Below are positions 44,332-52,029 of a stretch of 64,000 nucleotides of DNA, one piece after another. The position numbers and the translations under genes were made by a program. The notes beneath the pieces were generated by a model. That model was given only the letters and a program-made list of their open reading frames with translations, did no database searches and had not been told where the DNA came from. How positions within the stretch are numbered: position 1 is the stretch's first letter; each line of letters opens with the position of its first letter. The DNA lies in contig NZ_SOGQ01000061.1 of assembly GCF_004403465.1 (NCBI RefSeq), positions 1-64,000 on the forward strand, written 5' to 3'. This DNA comes from Cryobacterium sinapicolor. GTDB taxonomy: Bacteria > Actinomycetota > Actinomycetes > Actinomycetales > Microbacteriaceae.

Positions 44332-45756
44332 GTGATTGATTCCCGACTCGCGATTGTTGTGCTGGCCGCCGGCCAGGGCACCCGCATGAAATCGAGCACT
44401 CCGAAGCTGCTGCATGAGCTGGCCGGATTGCCCATCCTCAGCCACGTGCTGGCAACATCCCGGGCCCTCGACGCGGCCCACGTCGTCACCGTGGTGCGCC
44501 ACGAGCGCGACCAGTTGGCCGCCCTCGTCGGCAAGGATCTGCCCGAGAGCCTGATCGTCGACCAGGACGAGCTGCCCGGCACCGGCCGGGCCGTGGAGCA
44601 GGCCATCGCCGCGCTCCCCGACGACTTCGAGGGCGACGTGCTCGTGGTCAGCGGCGACGTGCCGCTGCTCAACGCGGCCACGCTGGCCAGTTTCGTCGCC
44701 GCGCACCGTGACCGTGACGTCTCCGCCACCGTGCTCTCCTCCTTCCCGGAAGACGCGACCGGCTATGGCCGCATCGTGCGCTCCGAGGAGGGTGCCTTCG
44801 ACCGCATCGTCGAGCAGAAGGATGCGACGACGGAGGAACGCGCCATTACCGAGACGAACGCCGGGGTCTACGTCTTCCGTGTCGTCGAGCTGCGCGAGCA
44901 GCTGGCCAACGTCACCACCGAGAACGCCCAGGGCGAGAAGTACCTCACCGACGTGGTCGGGCTGCTGCGTCAGGCCGGGTCCGAAGTGCGGGCCGTGCCG
45001 GTCGCCGACGCCTGGCTGGTCGCCGGCATCAACGACCGCGCCCAGCTCAGCGAGACCGCGCGCCAGCTGAACGGCCTCATCGTCTACGGCTGGCAGCTGG
45101 CCGGCGTGACCGTGCAGGACCCGGCCACCACCTGGATCGACCTCAAGGCGAAGCTGGCATCGGATGTCACGATCCGGCCGGGCACGCAGATCCTCGGCTC
45201 GACCGTGATCGAGACCGGCGCCGTGATCGGCCCGGACACCACCCTCGTCGATTGTGAAGTCGGCGAGAACGCGGTGGTGAAGCGCACGGACGCGACCCTC
45301 GCGGTGATCGGCGCCGGCGCATCCGTCGGCCCGTTCTCCTACCTGCGACCGGGCACGAACCTGGGCGCCGACGGCAAGATCGGCACCTTCGTCGAGACCA
45401 AGAACGCGACCATCGGCGCGGGCAGCAAGGTGCCGCACCTCAGCTACGTCGGAGACGCGACGGTGGGCGTGGGGTCGAACATCGGGGCCGGCACGATCTT
45501 CGCGAACTACGACGGGGTGACCAAGAACCACACTGAGGTCGGGTCCCACGTGCGCACCGGGTCGCACAACGTGTTCGTCGCCCCGATTAGGATTGGGGAC
45601 GGAGCGTACACGGGTGCCGGGACAATCGTCCGCAAGGACATACCGGCCGGGGCCCTGGGCCTCACCGTGGCTCCACAACGCAATATGGACGGCTGGGTAC
45701 AGACCAACCGTGCAGGAACCGACGCGGCGGCGGCTGCGGCAAAGAGCGGAGACTAG
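44332..45756 (+). CDS. glmU: Bifunctional UDP-N-acetylglucosamine pyrophosphorylase / glucosamine-1-phosphate N-acetyltransferase
   Basis: A 474-residue two-domain enzyme making UDP-GlcNAc for peptidoglycan. The N-terminal uridyltransferase has VVLAAGQGTRMKSSTPK and QDELPGTGRAV. The C-terminal left-handed beta helix acetyltransferase has FSYLRPGTNLG, KNATIGAGSKVPHLSYVGDA and FANYDGVTKN. GAGGAAA precedes the GTG at 44332. prs starts on the next base after its stop, so they form an operon. Confidence 0.97.
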   Translation: MIDSRLAIVVLAAGQGTRMKSSTPKLLHELAGLPILSHVLATSRALDAAHVVTVVRHERDQLAALVGKDLPESLIVDQDELPGTGRAVEQAIAALPDDFEGDVLVVSGDVPLLNAATLASFVAAHRDRDVSATVLSSFPEDATGYGRIVRSEEGAFDRIVEQKDATTEERAITETNAGVYVFRVVELREQLANVTTENAQGEKYLTDVVGLLRQAGSEVRAVPVADAWLVAGINDRAQLSETARQLNGLIVYGWQLAGVTVQDPATTWIDLKAKLASDVTIRPGTQILGSTVIETGAVIGPDTTLVDCEVGENAVVKRTDATLAVIGAGASVGPFSYLRPGTNLGADGKIGTFVETKNATIGAGSKVPHLSYVGDATVGVGSNIGAGTIFANYDGVTKNHTEVGSHVRTGSHNVFVAPIRIGDGAYTGAGTIVRKDIPAGALGLTVAPQRNMDGWVQTNRAGTDAAAAAAKSGD

Positions 45757-46734
45757 GTGTCTGGAATCAAGACCAGCGGCGAGAAGCGACTTGTATTGGT
45801 TTCGGGGCGAGCACACCCACAACTGGCACTGGACATCGCCACGGAACTTGGTACCGAACTCGTCCACACCGACGCCCGCACCTTCGCGAACGGCGAGATC
45901 TACGCGCGCTTCGACGAGAGCGTGCGCGGCTCGGACACCTTCGTGATCCAGTCGCACACCAACCCGATCAACGAATGGGTGATGGAGTCGCTCATCATGG
46001 TCGACGCGCTCAAGCGTGCCTCCGCCAAGCGCATCACGGTCGTCGCTCCGTTCTACCCTTACGCCCGCCAGGACAAGAAGGGCCGCGGCCGCGAGCCGAT
46101 CTCGGCCCGGCTGATCGCCGACCTGTTCAAGGTTGCCGGCGCCGACCGGATCATGGCCGTCGACCTGCACGCCGCCCAGATCCAGGGCTTCTTCGACGGC
46201 CCCGTCGACCACCTCTTCGCCATGCCCGTGCTGCTCGAGCACTTCCGCGAGAAGCTCGACCCGGCCACCCTGACGGTCGTCTCTCCCGACATGGGCCGCG
46301 TTCGCGTTGCCGACATCTGGAGTGACAAGCTCGGCGCCCCGCTGGCCATCATCCACAAGCGCCGCGACCCGAAGGTCGCCAACCAGGTGACCGTGCATGA
46401 GATCGTCGGCCAGGTCGAGGGTCGCGTCTGCCTGATCGTCGACGACATGATCGACACCGGCCGCACGATCGTCCTCGCGGCGGAGGCCCTGCGCGCCGCC
46501 GGCGCGATCGGCGTCGTCGTCGCCGCCACCCACGCCGTGTTCAGCCACCCGGCGCTGGAGCTGCTGCAGAACCCCGCGATCTCCGAGGTCGTCGTCACCG
46601 ACACCCTGCCGATCCCCGAGGCGAAGCGCTTCCCCACGCTCACCGTGCTGCCGATCGCGCCGCTCCTGGCCCGCGCCATCCACGAGGTCTTCGACGAGGG
46701 TTCCGTCACCTCGATGTTCGAGGGCGCCGCGTAG
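45757..46734 (+). CDS. prs: Ribose-phosphate pyrophosphokinase
   Basis: A 325-residue class I PRPP synthase that converts ribose-5-phosphate and ATP to PRPP for nucleotide, His and Trp synthesis. Motifs are FANGEIYARFDESVRG, YPYARQDKKGRGREPISA (ATP loop), VDLHAAQIQGFF and the PRPP-binding VDDMIDTGRTI. The GTG start abuts the glmU stop, a conserved pairing. Confidence 0.97.
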   Translation: MSGIKTSGEKRLVLVSGRAHPQLALDIATELGTELVHTDARTFANGEIYARFDESVRGSDTFVIQSHTNPINEWVMESLIMVDALKRASAKRITVVAPFYPYARQDKKGRGREPISARLIADLFKVAGADRIMAVDLHAAQIQGFFDGPVDHLFAMPVLLEHFREKLDPATLTVVSPDMGRVRVADIWSDKLGAPLAIIHKRRDPKVANQVTVHEIVGQVEGRVCLIVDDMIDTGRTIVLAAEALRAAGAIGVVVAATHAVFSHPALELLQNPAISEVVVTDTLPIPEAKRFPTLTVLPIAPLLARAIHEVFDEGSVTSMFEGAA

Positions 46735-46760
46735 CGTCTGCCGATTCGCTCAGCAAACCC

Positions 46761-46794
46761 TGGCCGGTCGTCGACGGATGTCGGTGACCGGCCA
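46761..46794. terminator. Hairpin between convergent prs and DUF1905 genes
   Basis: Perfect 9-bp stem TGGCCGGTC/GACCGGCCA with a 16-nt loop, lying between two converging stops. No T-run on either side, so termination is only likely. Confidence 0.45.
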
Positions 46795-46827
46795 TCGGTC
46801 TGTCCGGGCCCGGTCAGCGGCCTCGGC

Positions 46828-47139
46828 TCAGAGCAGGAGCTCCAGCACGATCGTGACCGGATCTCCGGCCCCCACCCCCTCGGCCAGACGGATCGCCTTT
46901 TTCACCGGAAGGATGAACGTGCCTACCTCGTTGCTGGGGAAGAGCGACGTCGACCAGCGTGAGAGGTTGAGTGCGGCCGTGACCTTCACCGAGCCGAAGC
47001 CGCGGCGTCGGCCGTCGATGAGTGAACGGATGTCCTCGGCCTGGTCGGCGGGCACCGAGACGAAGAACCACGCCCCGGTGCCCGAGTACTCCCACAGTTC
47101 TGCGGTGAAGGTGAACCTCGGTCCCATCGGCGCGCCCAT
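46828..47139 (-). CDS. DUF1905 domain protein
   Basis: A 103-residue small beta-rich protein. FTAELWEYSGTGAWFFVSVP at the start, GFGSVKVTAALN in the middle and TFILPVKKAIRLAEGV near the end are the marks of DUF1905, a family of unknown function. GGAAGGG lies before the ATG at 47139; a second in-frame ATG four codons later is possible. Confidence 0.85.
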   Translation of the reverse strand: MGAPMGPRFTFTAELWEYSGTGAWFFVSVPADQAEDIRSLIDGRRRGFGSVKVTAALNLSRWSTSLFPSNEVGTFILPVKKAIRLAEGVGAGDPVTIVLELLL

Positions 47140-47165
47140 CGAGAACCCTTCCGTGTGAGCCGGGT

Positions 47166-47534
47166 CTAGACCGGCATCTCGGTGCTGGGCGCCCGGGGCG
47201 CCGAGGGAATGATGCCGAGCGGGATGACGTAGATCTCGCGCTCGTTGATGTCGATCGCGTAGCACTGCCAGCCGAAGCCGCCCGGACCGCTCAGGTCGAA
47301 GCGGGCGTCGAAGTCGATGGCACCCGGATAGTACCGGGCCGTGGCGACGCTGCACGCGTTGGCGGCCGTGGTCGACGCGATCTGCACGCTCGTGAGGATG
47401 CCCGGGACAATCAGGGCCACGAGCCCGAGCACGACGACGAGACGCATTATCAGCAGTGTGCGGGGACTGCGCAGGGGCCGGTCGGCATCCAGCGGCTCGT
47501 AGCCGGAGAGTTCGGGGTGGTCGTCGCTCGTCAT
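47166..47534 (-). CDS. Unknown single-pass membrane protein
   Basis: A 122-residue protein with an acidic N-terminal ~25 residues, one membrane segment (about 31-52, LIMRLVVVLGLVALIVPGIL) and an exported ~70-residue domain containing two Cys (NACSVATARYY and WQCYAIDI). The ATG at 47534 is preceded by GGGAG. It lies 26 nt upstream of the DUF1905 gene and is likely co-transcribed with it. I do not recognise the domain. Confidence 0.75.
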   Translation of the reverse strand: MTSDDHPELSGYEPLDADRPLRSPRTLLIMRLVVVLGLVALIVPGILTSVQIASTTAANACSVATARYYPGAIDFDARFDLSGPGGFGWQCYAIDINEREIYVIPLGIIPSAPRAPSTEMPV

Positions 47535-47630
47535 CAGGCTCCCAGTATCGCAAATCTCGCGCCCGGAACGCACGCCTCTTGCTCACCCGCCCACGCGTCC
47601 CCACCCGCAGCCGCACCACCGTCCCGCCAA

Positions 47631-47693
47631 CAGTTGCCGAATCGGACGATTGTTGCCCGCGCACGGGCAACAATCGTCCGATTCGGCAACAGT
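47631..47693. repeat. Palindromic element family 2, copy E
   Basis: A perfect 27-bp inverted repeat (47633-47659 and 47664-47690) with a 4-nt loop. Arms read GTTGCCGAATCGGAC then GATTGTTGCCCG. It sits between divergent gene starts (47534 and 47805), where a terminator is not expected. Confidence 0.95.
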
Positions 47694-47804
47694 ATTCCCG
47701 GCAGGAGCAACTCGGCCACCCCTCCCCAGGCTGCCACGATGGCCCAGGCCCCCGAAGCGTCGGGGACCTGCTCCTGACTTTCCGCACACTGCCAACCTCG
47801 GCAG

Positions 47805-48764
47805 ATGGCTGACGAGCGCATCGATAAGCAGACGGGTTTCTATCTCTCCGGCGGGGCCGAAGCCACCGAGTCGACCGACCGGCAGTTTCGGCGTGAGGCC
47901 CAGTTCGGGCGGAGCGCCCTGCGGTTGCGGCGCGGCGTCTTCACGACCACTGAGCATTGGGGTCTGCTCACACCCAGACAGAGGTACCTCGCGGAGATCC
48001 GCGCGGTCGTCGCCACTCGACTGAGCGACCCTGTGATCAGCCATCAATCGGCTGCGGCCGTGTGGGGGATTCCCCTGCCCGATGCCTGGCCAGGCACCGT
48101 GCACGTGTTGGCCTCACCGGACTCCCGGGCGCGAAGCAAGAACGGCGTCACGGTCCACCGCAGCCACGTCCCTGCCGGGGATGTCGTCGACATCGACGGG
48201 ATGCTCGTGACCAGCCCCGCCCGCACCCTGCTCGACCTCGCGCGCACCATGAGTTTTGCCACTGCGGTCGTCGCGATCGACCATGCTCTCAATCCGCGGA
48301 GCGCATCCCCGGAGGTCTTCCTGACGGAGACGGTGCTGCGCGAGAAGCTCCAGGCGTCGATGTCGCCCCGGGGGTCGGCGAGGGCGCTGCGCGCCATCCG
48401 GTTCGGCCGTCCCAATGCGGACAATCCGGGTGAATCGCTCAGTCGCGTGGCGATCTTCGAGCTGGGATTCCCGGATCCCCTGCTGCAGACCTGCCACCGC
48501 AACCCTCGCGGCGGTTACTACTTCACCGACTTCGAGTGGCCGGCCTATCGCCTGATCGGGGAGTTCGACGGGCAGGGCAAGTATCTGAAGGACGAGTTTC
48601 TGCGGGGTCTCACGCCCGGTGAAGCGGTCACCCGGGAAAAGATTCGCGAGGATGACCTCCGTTCGGAGGGCAATGGCCTGGCCCGATGGGGCCCGGCCGA
48701 TGTGCGCGATCGCCGGTCCCTGTTGCGCATCCTCACGACCGCGGGGCTCCCGATCCTGCGCTGA
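47805..48764 (+). CDS. AbiEi/DUF559-like protein, orphan type IV antitoxin-like
   Basis: A 319-residue protein of a family that is common and variable in actinobacteria. The N-terminal part (VISHQSAAAVWGIPLPDAWP, then VTVHRSHVPAGDVVDIDGM and SPARTLLDLAR) matches AbiEi-like antitoxin/regulator proteins. The C-terminal ~100 residues (YYFTDFEWPAYRLIGEFDGQGKY) resemble the DUF559/Vsr endonuclease fold with its acidic residues. No AbiEii-type toxin gene is adjacent. It is bracketed by family 2 palindromes E and F, which may mark an inserted unit. The role is unknown. Confidence 0.75.
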   Translation: MADERIDKQTGFYLSGGAEATESTDRQFRREAQFGRSALRLRRGVFTTTEHWGLLTPRQRYLAEIRAVVATRLSDPVISHQSAAAVWGIPLPDAWPGTVHVLASPDSRARSKNGVTVHRSHVPAGDVVDIDGMLVTSPARTLLDLARTMSFATAVVAIDHALNPRSASPEVFLTETVLREKLQASMSPRGSARALRAIRFGRPNADNPGESLSRVAIFELGFPDPLLQTCHRNPRGGYYFTDFEWPAYRLIGEFDGQGKYLKDEFLRGLTPGEAVTREKIREDDLRSEGNGLARWGPADVRDRRSLLRILTTAGLPILR

Positions 48765-48782
48765 TCGGCCGGCCGCCCGACA

Positions 48783-48850
48783 CAAGTGTTGCCGGAGCGG
48801 ACAACTGTTGCCGGTGTACGGGCAACACTCGTCCGCTCCGGCAACAGTTG
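48783..48850. repeat. Palindromic element family 2, copy F
   Basis: 30-nt arms with three mismatches around an 8-nt loop. The family's GAATCGGAC segment is GGAGCGGAC on the left and GTCCGCTCC on the right, so the changes are compensated across the stem. It lies between convergent AbiEi-like and gnd genes. Confidence 0.92.
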
Positions 48851-48870
48851 CGCGCCGGAGCTGCGCGCCG

Positions 48871-50328
48871 CTAGTGCGAGGAGCCCTCGGTCGCGATCTC
48901 GCTGCGGTCGCCCGACCACAGCGTGTGGAAGGTGCCGGGCATGTCGACGCGCTTGTAGGTGTGCGCGCCGAAGAAGTCGCGCTGGCCCTGCACCAGTGCG
49001 GCGGGAAGCCGCTCACTCGCGAGCGAGTCGAAGTAGCTGAGCGCCGACGCGAAGCCGGGAACCGGGATGCCCGACAGTGCCGCCGTCGAGACCACGCGGC
49101 GCCACGCCGACTCGCCGTCGGCGACGGCCTGGGCGAAGTACGGGTCGACGAGCAGTGACGTGATCGACGGGTCGTTGGCGTAGGCGTCGACGATACGGTT
49201 CAGGAACTGGGCGCGGATGATGCAGCCGCCGCGCCAGATCGTGGCGATCGCGCCCTTGTCGACAGTCCAGCCGTACTTCTGGGCACCGGCGATGATCGCG
49301 TCGAAGCCCTGCGCGTAGGCGACGACTTTCGACGCGTAGAGCGCCTGGCGCACGTCGTCCTGGAAGGTGTGGCCGACGACGGCGATCTCCGGGCGGGCGG
49401 TGATGGCGGCGCGCACGGGGCCGCGCTGCTCCGGGTGGCTGGACACGGCGCGGGCGAAGACGGCCTCGGCGATGCCGCCGACGGGCACGCCCAGGTCGAG
49501 CGCGTTCTGCACGGTCCAAACGCCGGTGCCCTTGGAGCCGGCCTCGTCAAGCACGATGTCAATGAACGGCAGGCCGGTCTTGGCGTCGACCTGGCGCAGC
49601 ACCTCGGCGGTGATCTCGATCAGGTAGCTCTCGAGGTCACCCTCGTTCCACTCGGTGAACACGTCGGCGATGGTAGCGGGGGAGTGCCCGGTCACTCTGC
49701 GAAGCAGGTCATAGGCCTCGGCGATGAGCTGCATGTCGGCGTACTCGATGCCGTTGTGGATCATTTTCACGAAGTGACCGGCGCCATCCGTGCCGATGTG
49801 GGTGACGCAGGGCACACCGTCGACGACGGCCGCGATCGATTCGAGGATCGGCCCGAGGGTCTTGTACGCCTCCACCGAGCCGCCGGGCATGATGCTGGGG
49901 CCCTTGAGGGCACCCTCTTCGCCGCCGGAAATGCCGGCGCCGACAAAGTTCACGCCCGTGGCGCGCACCTCCTTCTCGCGGCGGATGGTGTCCTGGAAGT
50001 CGGCGTTGCCGCCGTCGACGATGATGTCGCCGGGCTCGAACAGAGCGGTCAGTTGGCTGATCACGGCGTCCGTGCCCGTTCCGGCCTGCACCATGATGAT
50101 CGCGGTGCGCGGCTTCTGCAGCGACGCCACGAATTCCTCTATGGTCTCCGAGGCGACGAAGCCGGCCTCGGGGTGCTCGGTGATGAGCAGGCGGGTGCGC
50201 TCGGGGGAGCGGTTGTACACCGCCACGGTGTTGCCCGCACGGCTGGCCAGGTTGCGGGCGAGGTTGGAGCCCATCACCGCCAGTCCCACTACGCCAATGT
50301 TTGCCTGTGCTGCGCCGGTTTCGGCCAC
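48871..50328 (-). CDS. gnd: 6-phosphogluconate dehydrogenase (decarboxylating)
   Basis: A 485-residue enzyme of the oxidative pentose phosphate pathway, giving ribulose-5-phosphate, CO2 and NAD(P)H. Signatures are IGVVGLAVMGSNLARNLASR (cofactor), GAGISGGEEGALKGPSIMPG and KMIHNGIEYADMQLIAEAYD (catalytic Lys, His, Asn). The length fits the GndA (long) group. AAGGAG precedes the GTG start. Placed near prs, it supplies ribose phosphate for the same route. Confidence 0.96.
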   Translation of the reverse strand: MAETGAAQANIGVVGLAVMGSNLARNLASRAGNTVAVYNRSPERTRLLITEHPEAGFVASETIEEFVASLQKPRTAIIMVQAGTGTDAVISQLTALFEPGDIIVDGGNADFQDTIRREKEVRATGVNFVGAGISGGEEGALKGPSIMPGGSVEAYKTLGPILESIAAVVDGVPCVTHIGTDGAGHFVKMIHNGIEYADMQLIAEAYDLLRRVTGHSPATIADVFTEWNEGDLESYLIEITAEVLRQVDAKTGLPFIDIVLDEAGSKGTGVWTVQNALDLGVPVGGIAEAVFARAVSSHPEQRGPVRAAITARPEIAVVGHTFQDDVRQALYASKVVAYAQGFDAIIAGAQKYGWTVDKGAIATIWRGGCIIRAQFLNRIVDAYANDPSITSLLVDPYFAQAVADGESAWRRVVSTAALSGIPVPGFASALSYFDSLASERLPAALVQGQRDFFGAHTYKRVDMPGTFHTLWSGDRSEIATEGSSH

Positions 50329-50680
50329 GTTCGCTCCTTCAGCTATTGGTTCTCAAAACTCCTCCAAGGCTAGTCGCTCGGCCCATGGCCGTGACATGGA
50401 GTGACGCGGGCGCTGCCGGTCTCGAACGCCGGTGACGGATGCCCGAGCCCGCGTTCGCCGAGCGCCGTCGCCTCCGCTAGACTTACGAGTTGAACTTCGG
50501 CGAGGGCTGCCGCGTGCCGGGAAACCGAGCGTGCGGCATCCGTTATCGACGCGGCGGAATGCTTCACGGCCTTTCCTCACGCTGACACGCGTTCGAGTTG
50601 AATTGAACCAGTACCCACCTTCGCGGGCCGTCCGTCCGCGAACCAGATCTGGGCCGTAGCGGTCCGCAAGGAGATACACC
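50329..50680 (+). promoter_or_regulatory. Intergenic region upstream of rplY
   Basis: 352 nt between divergent gnd and rplY. It holds a -10-like TAGACT near 50479, a perfect 7-bp hairpin TTCGCGG/CCGCGAA (50620-50642) in the likely rplY leader, and the Shine-Dalgarno AAGGAG before the ATG. A minus-strand ORF at 50370-50567 is open but not convincing. A ribosomal-protein leader is possible; I cannot match it to a known one. Confidence 0.4.
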
Positions 50681-51292
50681 ATGGCTGACGCCACCAACAA
50701 GATTGTCGCCGACCTGCGCGTGAAGTTCGGCAAGGGCGCGGCCCGCAAGTTGCGCGTGCTGGGCAAGATCCCCGCCGTCATGTACGGCCACGGCACCACC
50801 CCGGTTCACGTTGCGCTCCCCGCGCACCAGATCGGCCTGCTGCTGCGTCGTGCGAACGCCGTCCTCGAGCTGGACATCGACGGCAAGACCCACCTGACCC
50901 TCGTCAAGGACGTCCAGAAGGACCCGTTCCTGCAGATCATCGAGCACCTCGACCTCATCGTCATCCGCAAGGGCGAAAAGGTCCAGGTCGAGGTTGCCGT
51001 GCACCTGACCGGTGAGTCGGCCTCCGGCACCATGGCTGACCTGGACTCCAAGACCCTCCTGCTCGAGGTCGAGGCCACCAGCATCCCGCAGAACGTCCAG
51101 GTCTCGATCGAAGGCCTCGAAGACGGCGACCAGATCCGCGCAAAGGACGTCGTGCTGCCCAAGGGCGCCACGCTCGTCTCCGACGAAGAAGCCGTCGTCG
51201 TGCTCGTGCACCTGCCGGCCGAGGAAGAGGAAGAGGAAACGGAAGAGGGCGAAGCCGTTGAGGGCGACGCCGAGGCTGCTCCCGCCGAGTAG
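50681..51292 (+). CDS. rplY: 50S ribosomal protein L25 / general stress protein Ctc
   Basis: A 203-residue long-form L25 that binds 5S rRNA. The N-terminal domain has KFGKGAARKLRVLGKIPAVMYG, the C-terminal TL5/Ctc beta domain follows (LLEVEATSIPQNVQVSIEGL), and the end is a Glu-rich tail. Adjacent to pth in the usual order. AAGGAG is 9 nt before the ATG. Confidence 0.96.
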   Translation: MADATNKIVADLRVKFGKGAARKLRVLGKIPAVMYGHGTTPVHVALPAHQIGLLLRRANAVLELDIDGKTHLTLVKDVQKDPFLQIIEHLDLIVIRKGEKVQVEVAVHLTGESASGTMADLDSKTLLLEVEATSIPQNVQVSIEGLEDGDQIRAKDVVLPKGATLVSDEEAVVVLVHLPAEEEEEETEEGEAVEGDAEAAPAE

Positions 51293-51330
51293 TCATCCCC
51301 TTCTGGTTTCGCGTCAAGCGGAGGATTCCC

Positions 51331-51912
51331 CTGGACGACAATCTCTGGCTCGTAGTCGGGCTCGGTAACCCCGGGCCCGACTACGCCGGTAACCGACACA
51401 ACGTCGGCCACATGGTGGCTGCCGTGCTCGCCGACCGTCTGTCGGCGAATTTCAAGAACCACAAGACGAATTCGTCGGTCGCGGAGGGGCGCAGCTTCCC
51501 CGGCGGTCCGAAACTGGTGCTGGCCAAGCCGAACACGTACATGAACGTGTCCGGCGGGCCGGTGGCCGCGCTGCTCCGCTTCTACTCGCTGGAGCCCGCG
51601 CGCCTGATCGTCATCCACGACGACCTCGATCTCCCGTTCGACACGATGAAGATCAAGGTCGGCGGCGGCCACGGCGGCCACAACGGCCTGCGCGACATCA
51701 TCGCCGCCGCCGGCACGAACGAGTTCACCCGCATCCGCGTCGGCATCGGCCGCCCGCCCGGCCGCCAGCCCGCCGCGGATTTCGTGCTGCACGACTTCAC
51801 GTCCACGGAGCGTTCGGCTCTGCCCAATCTGTTGACGGATGCCGCCGACGCGATCGAACTCATCGCCGCCGAGGGCGTCACCGCCGCACAGCAAAAGTTC
51901 CACGCCCCGTAA
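51331..51912 (+). CDS. pth: Peptidyl-tRNA hydrolase
   Basis: A 193-residue enzyme that frees tRNA from stalled peptidyl-tRNA. LWLVVGLGNPGPDYAGNRHN contains the catalytic His and substrate Asn; KPNTYMNVSG and DDLDLPFDTMKIKVGGGHGG follow. The first ATG (51412) lies after the catalytic region, so it cannot be the start. The only fitting initiator is CTG 51331, with GGAGGA 5 nt upstream; the alternative ATT at 51325 overlaps that site. A CTG start is unusual. rplY lies 38 nt upstream. Confidence 0.92.
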   Translation: MDDNLWLVVGLGNPGPDYAGNRHNVGHMVAAVLADRLSANFKNHKTNSSVAEGRSFPGGPKLVLAKPNTYMNVSGGPVAALLRFYSLEPARLIVIHDDLDLPFDTMKIKVGGGHGGHNGLRDIIAAAGTNEFTRIRVGIGRPPGRQPAADFVLHDFTSTERSALPNLLTDAADAIELIAAEGVTAAQQKFHAP

Positions 51913-51933
51913 CATCCCGCGACAGCGCCCGTG

Positions 51934-51973
51934 CCGGCCCGGAGTGACCCGCGCAACGGGCACTCCGGGCCGG
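51934..51973. repeat. Palindromic element family 3, copy H
   Basis: Arms 51934-51951 and 51957-51973 with a 5-nt loop. Its reverse complement matches copy G across the core with a single base change, while the outer stem pairs differ in a compensated way (CCCG/CGGG here, TCGA/TCGA in G). It lies between pth and mfd and may also act as a terminator. Confidence 0.9.
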
Positions 51974-52017
51974 AACCGGGCACCTGGACGCCCGGGTTGG
52001 CGCTCAGCCGGGTTGCA

Positions 52018-52023
52018 TAGAAT
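52018..52023 (+). promoter_or_regulatory. -10 box of a leaderless promoter for mfd
   Basis: TAGAAT ends 6 nt before the GTG of mfd. Confidence 0.55.
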
Positions 52024-52029
52024 GCTCCG

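Noticed and set aside
47631-47693. Family 2 palindrome E as a transcription terminator
   Set aside because: It lies between two divergent gene starts and lacks a T-run, so termination is not its likely role there.
50370-50567. A 65-codon minus-strand gene between gnd and rplY
   Set aside because: No ribosome binding site or recognisable domain, and it lies in the probable promoter region of two genes.
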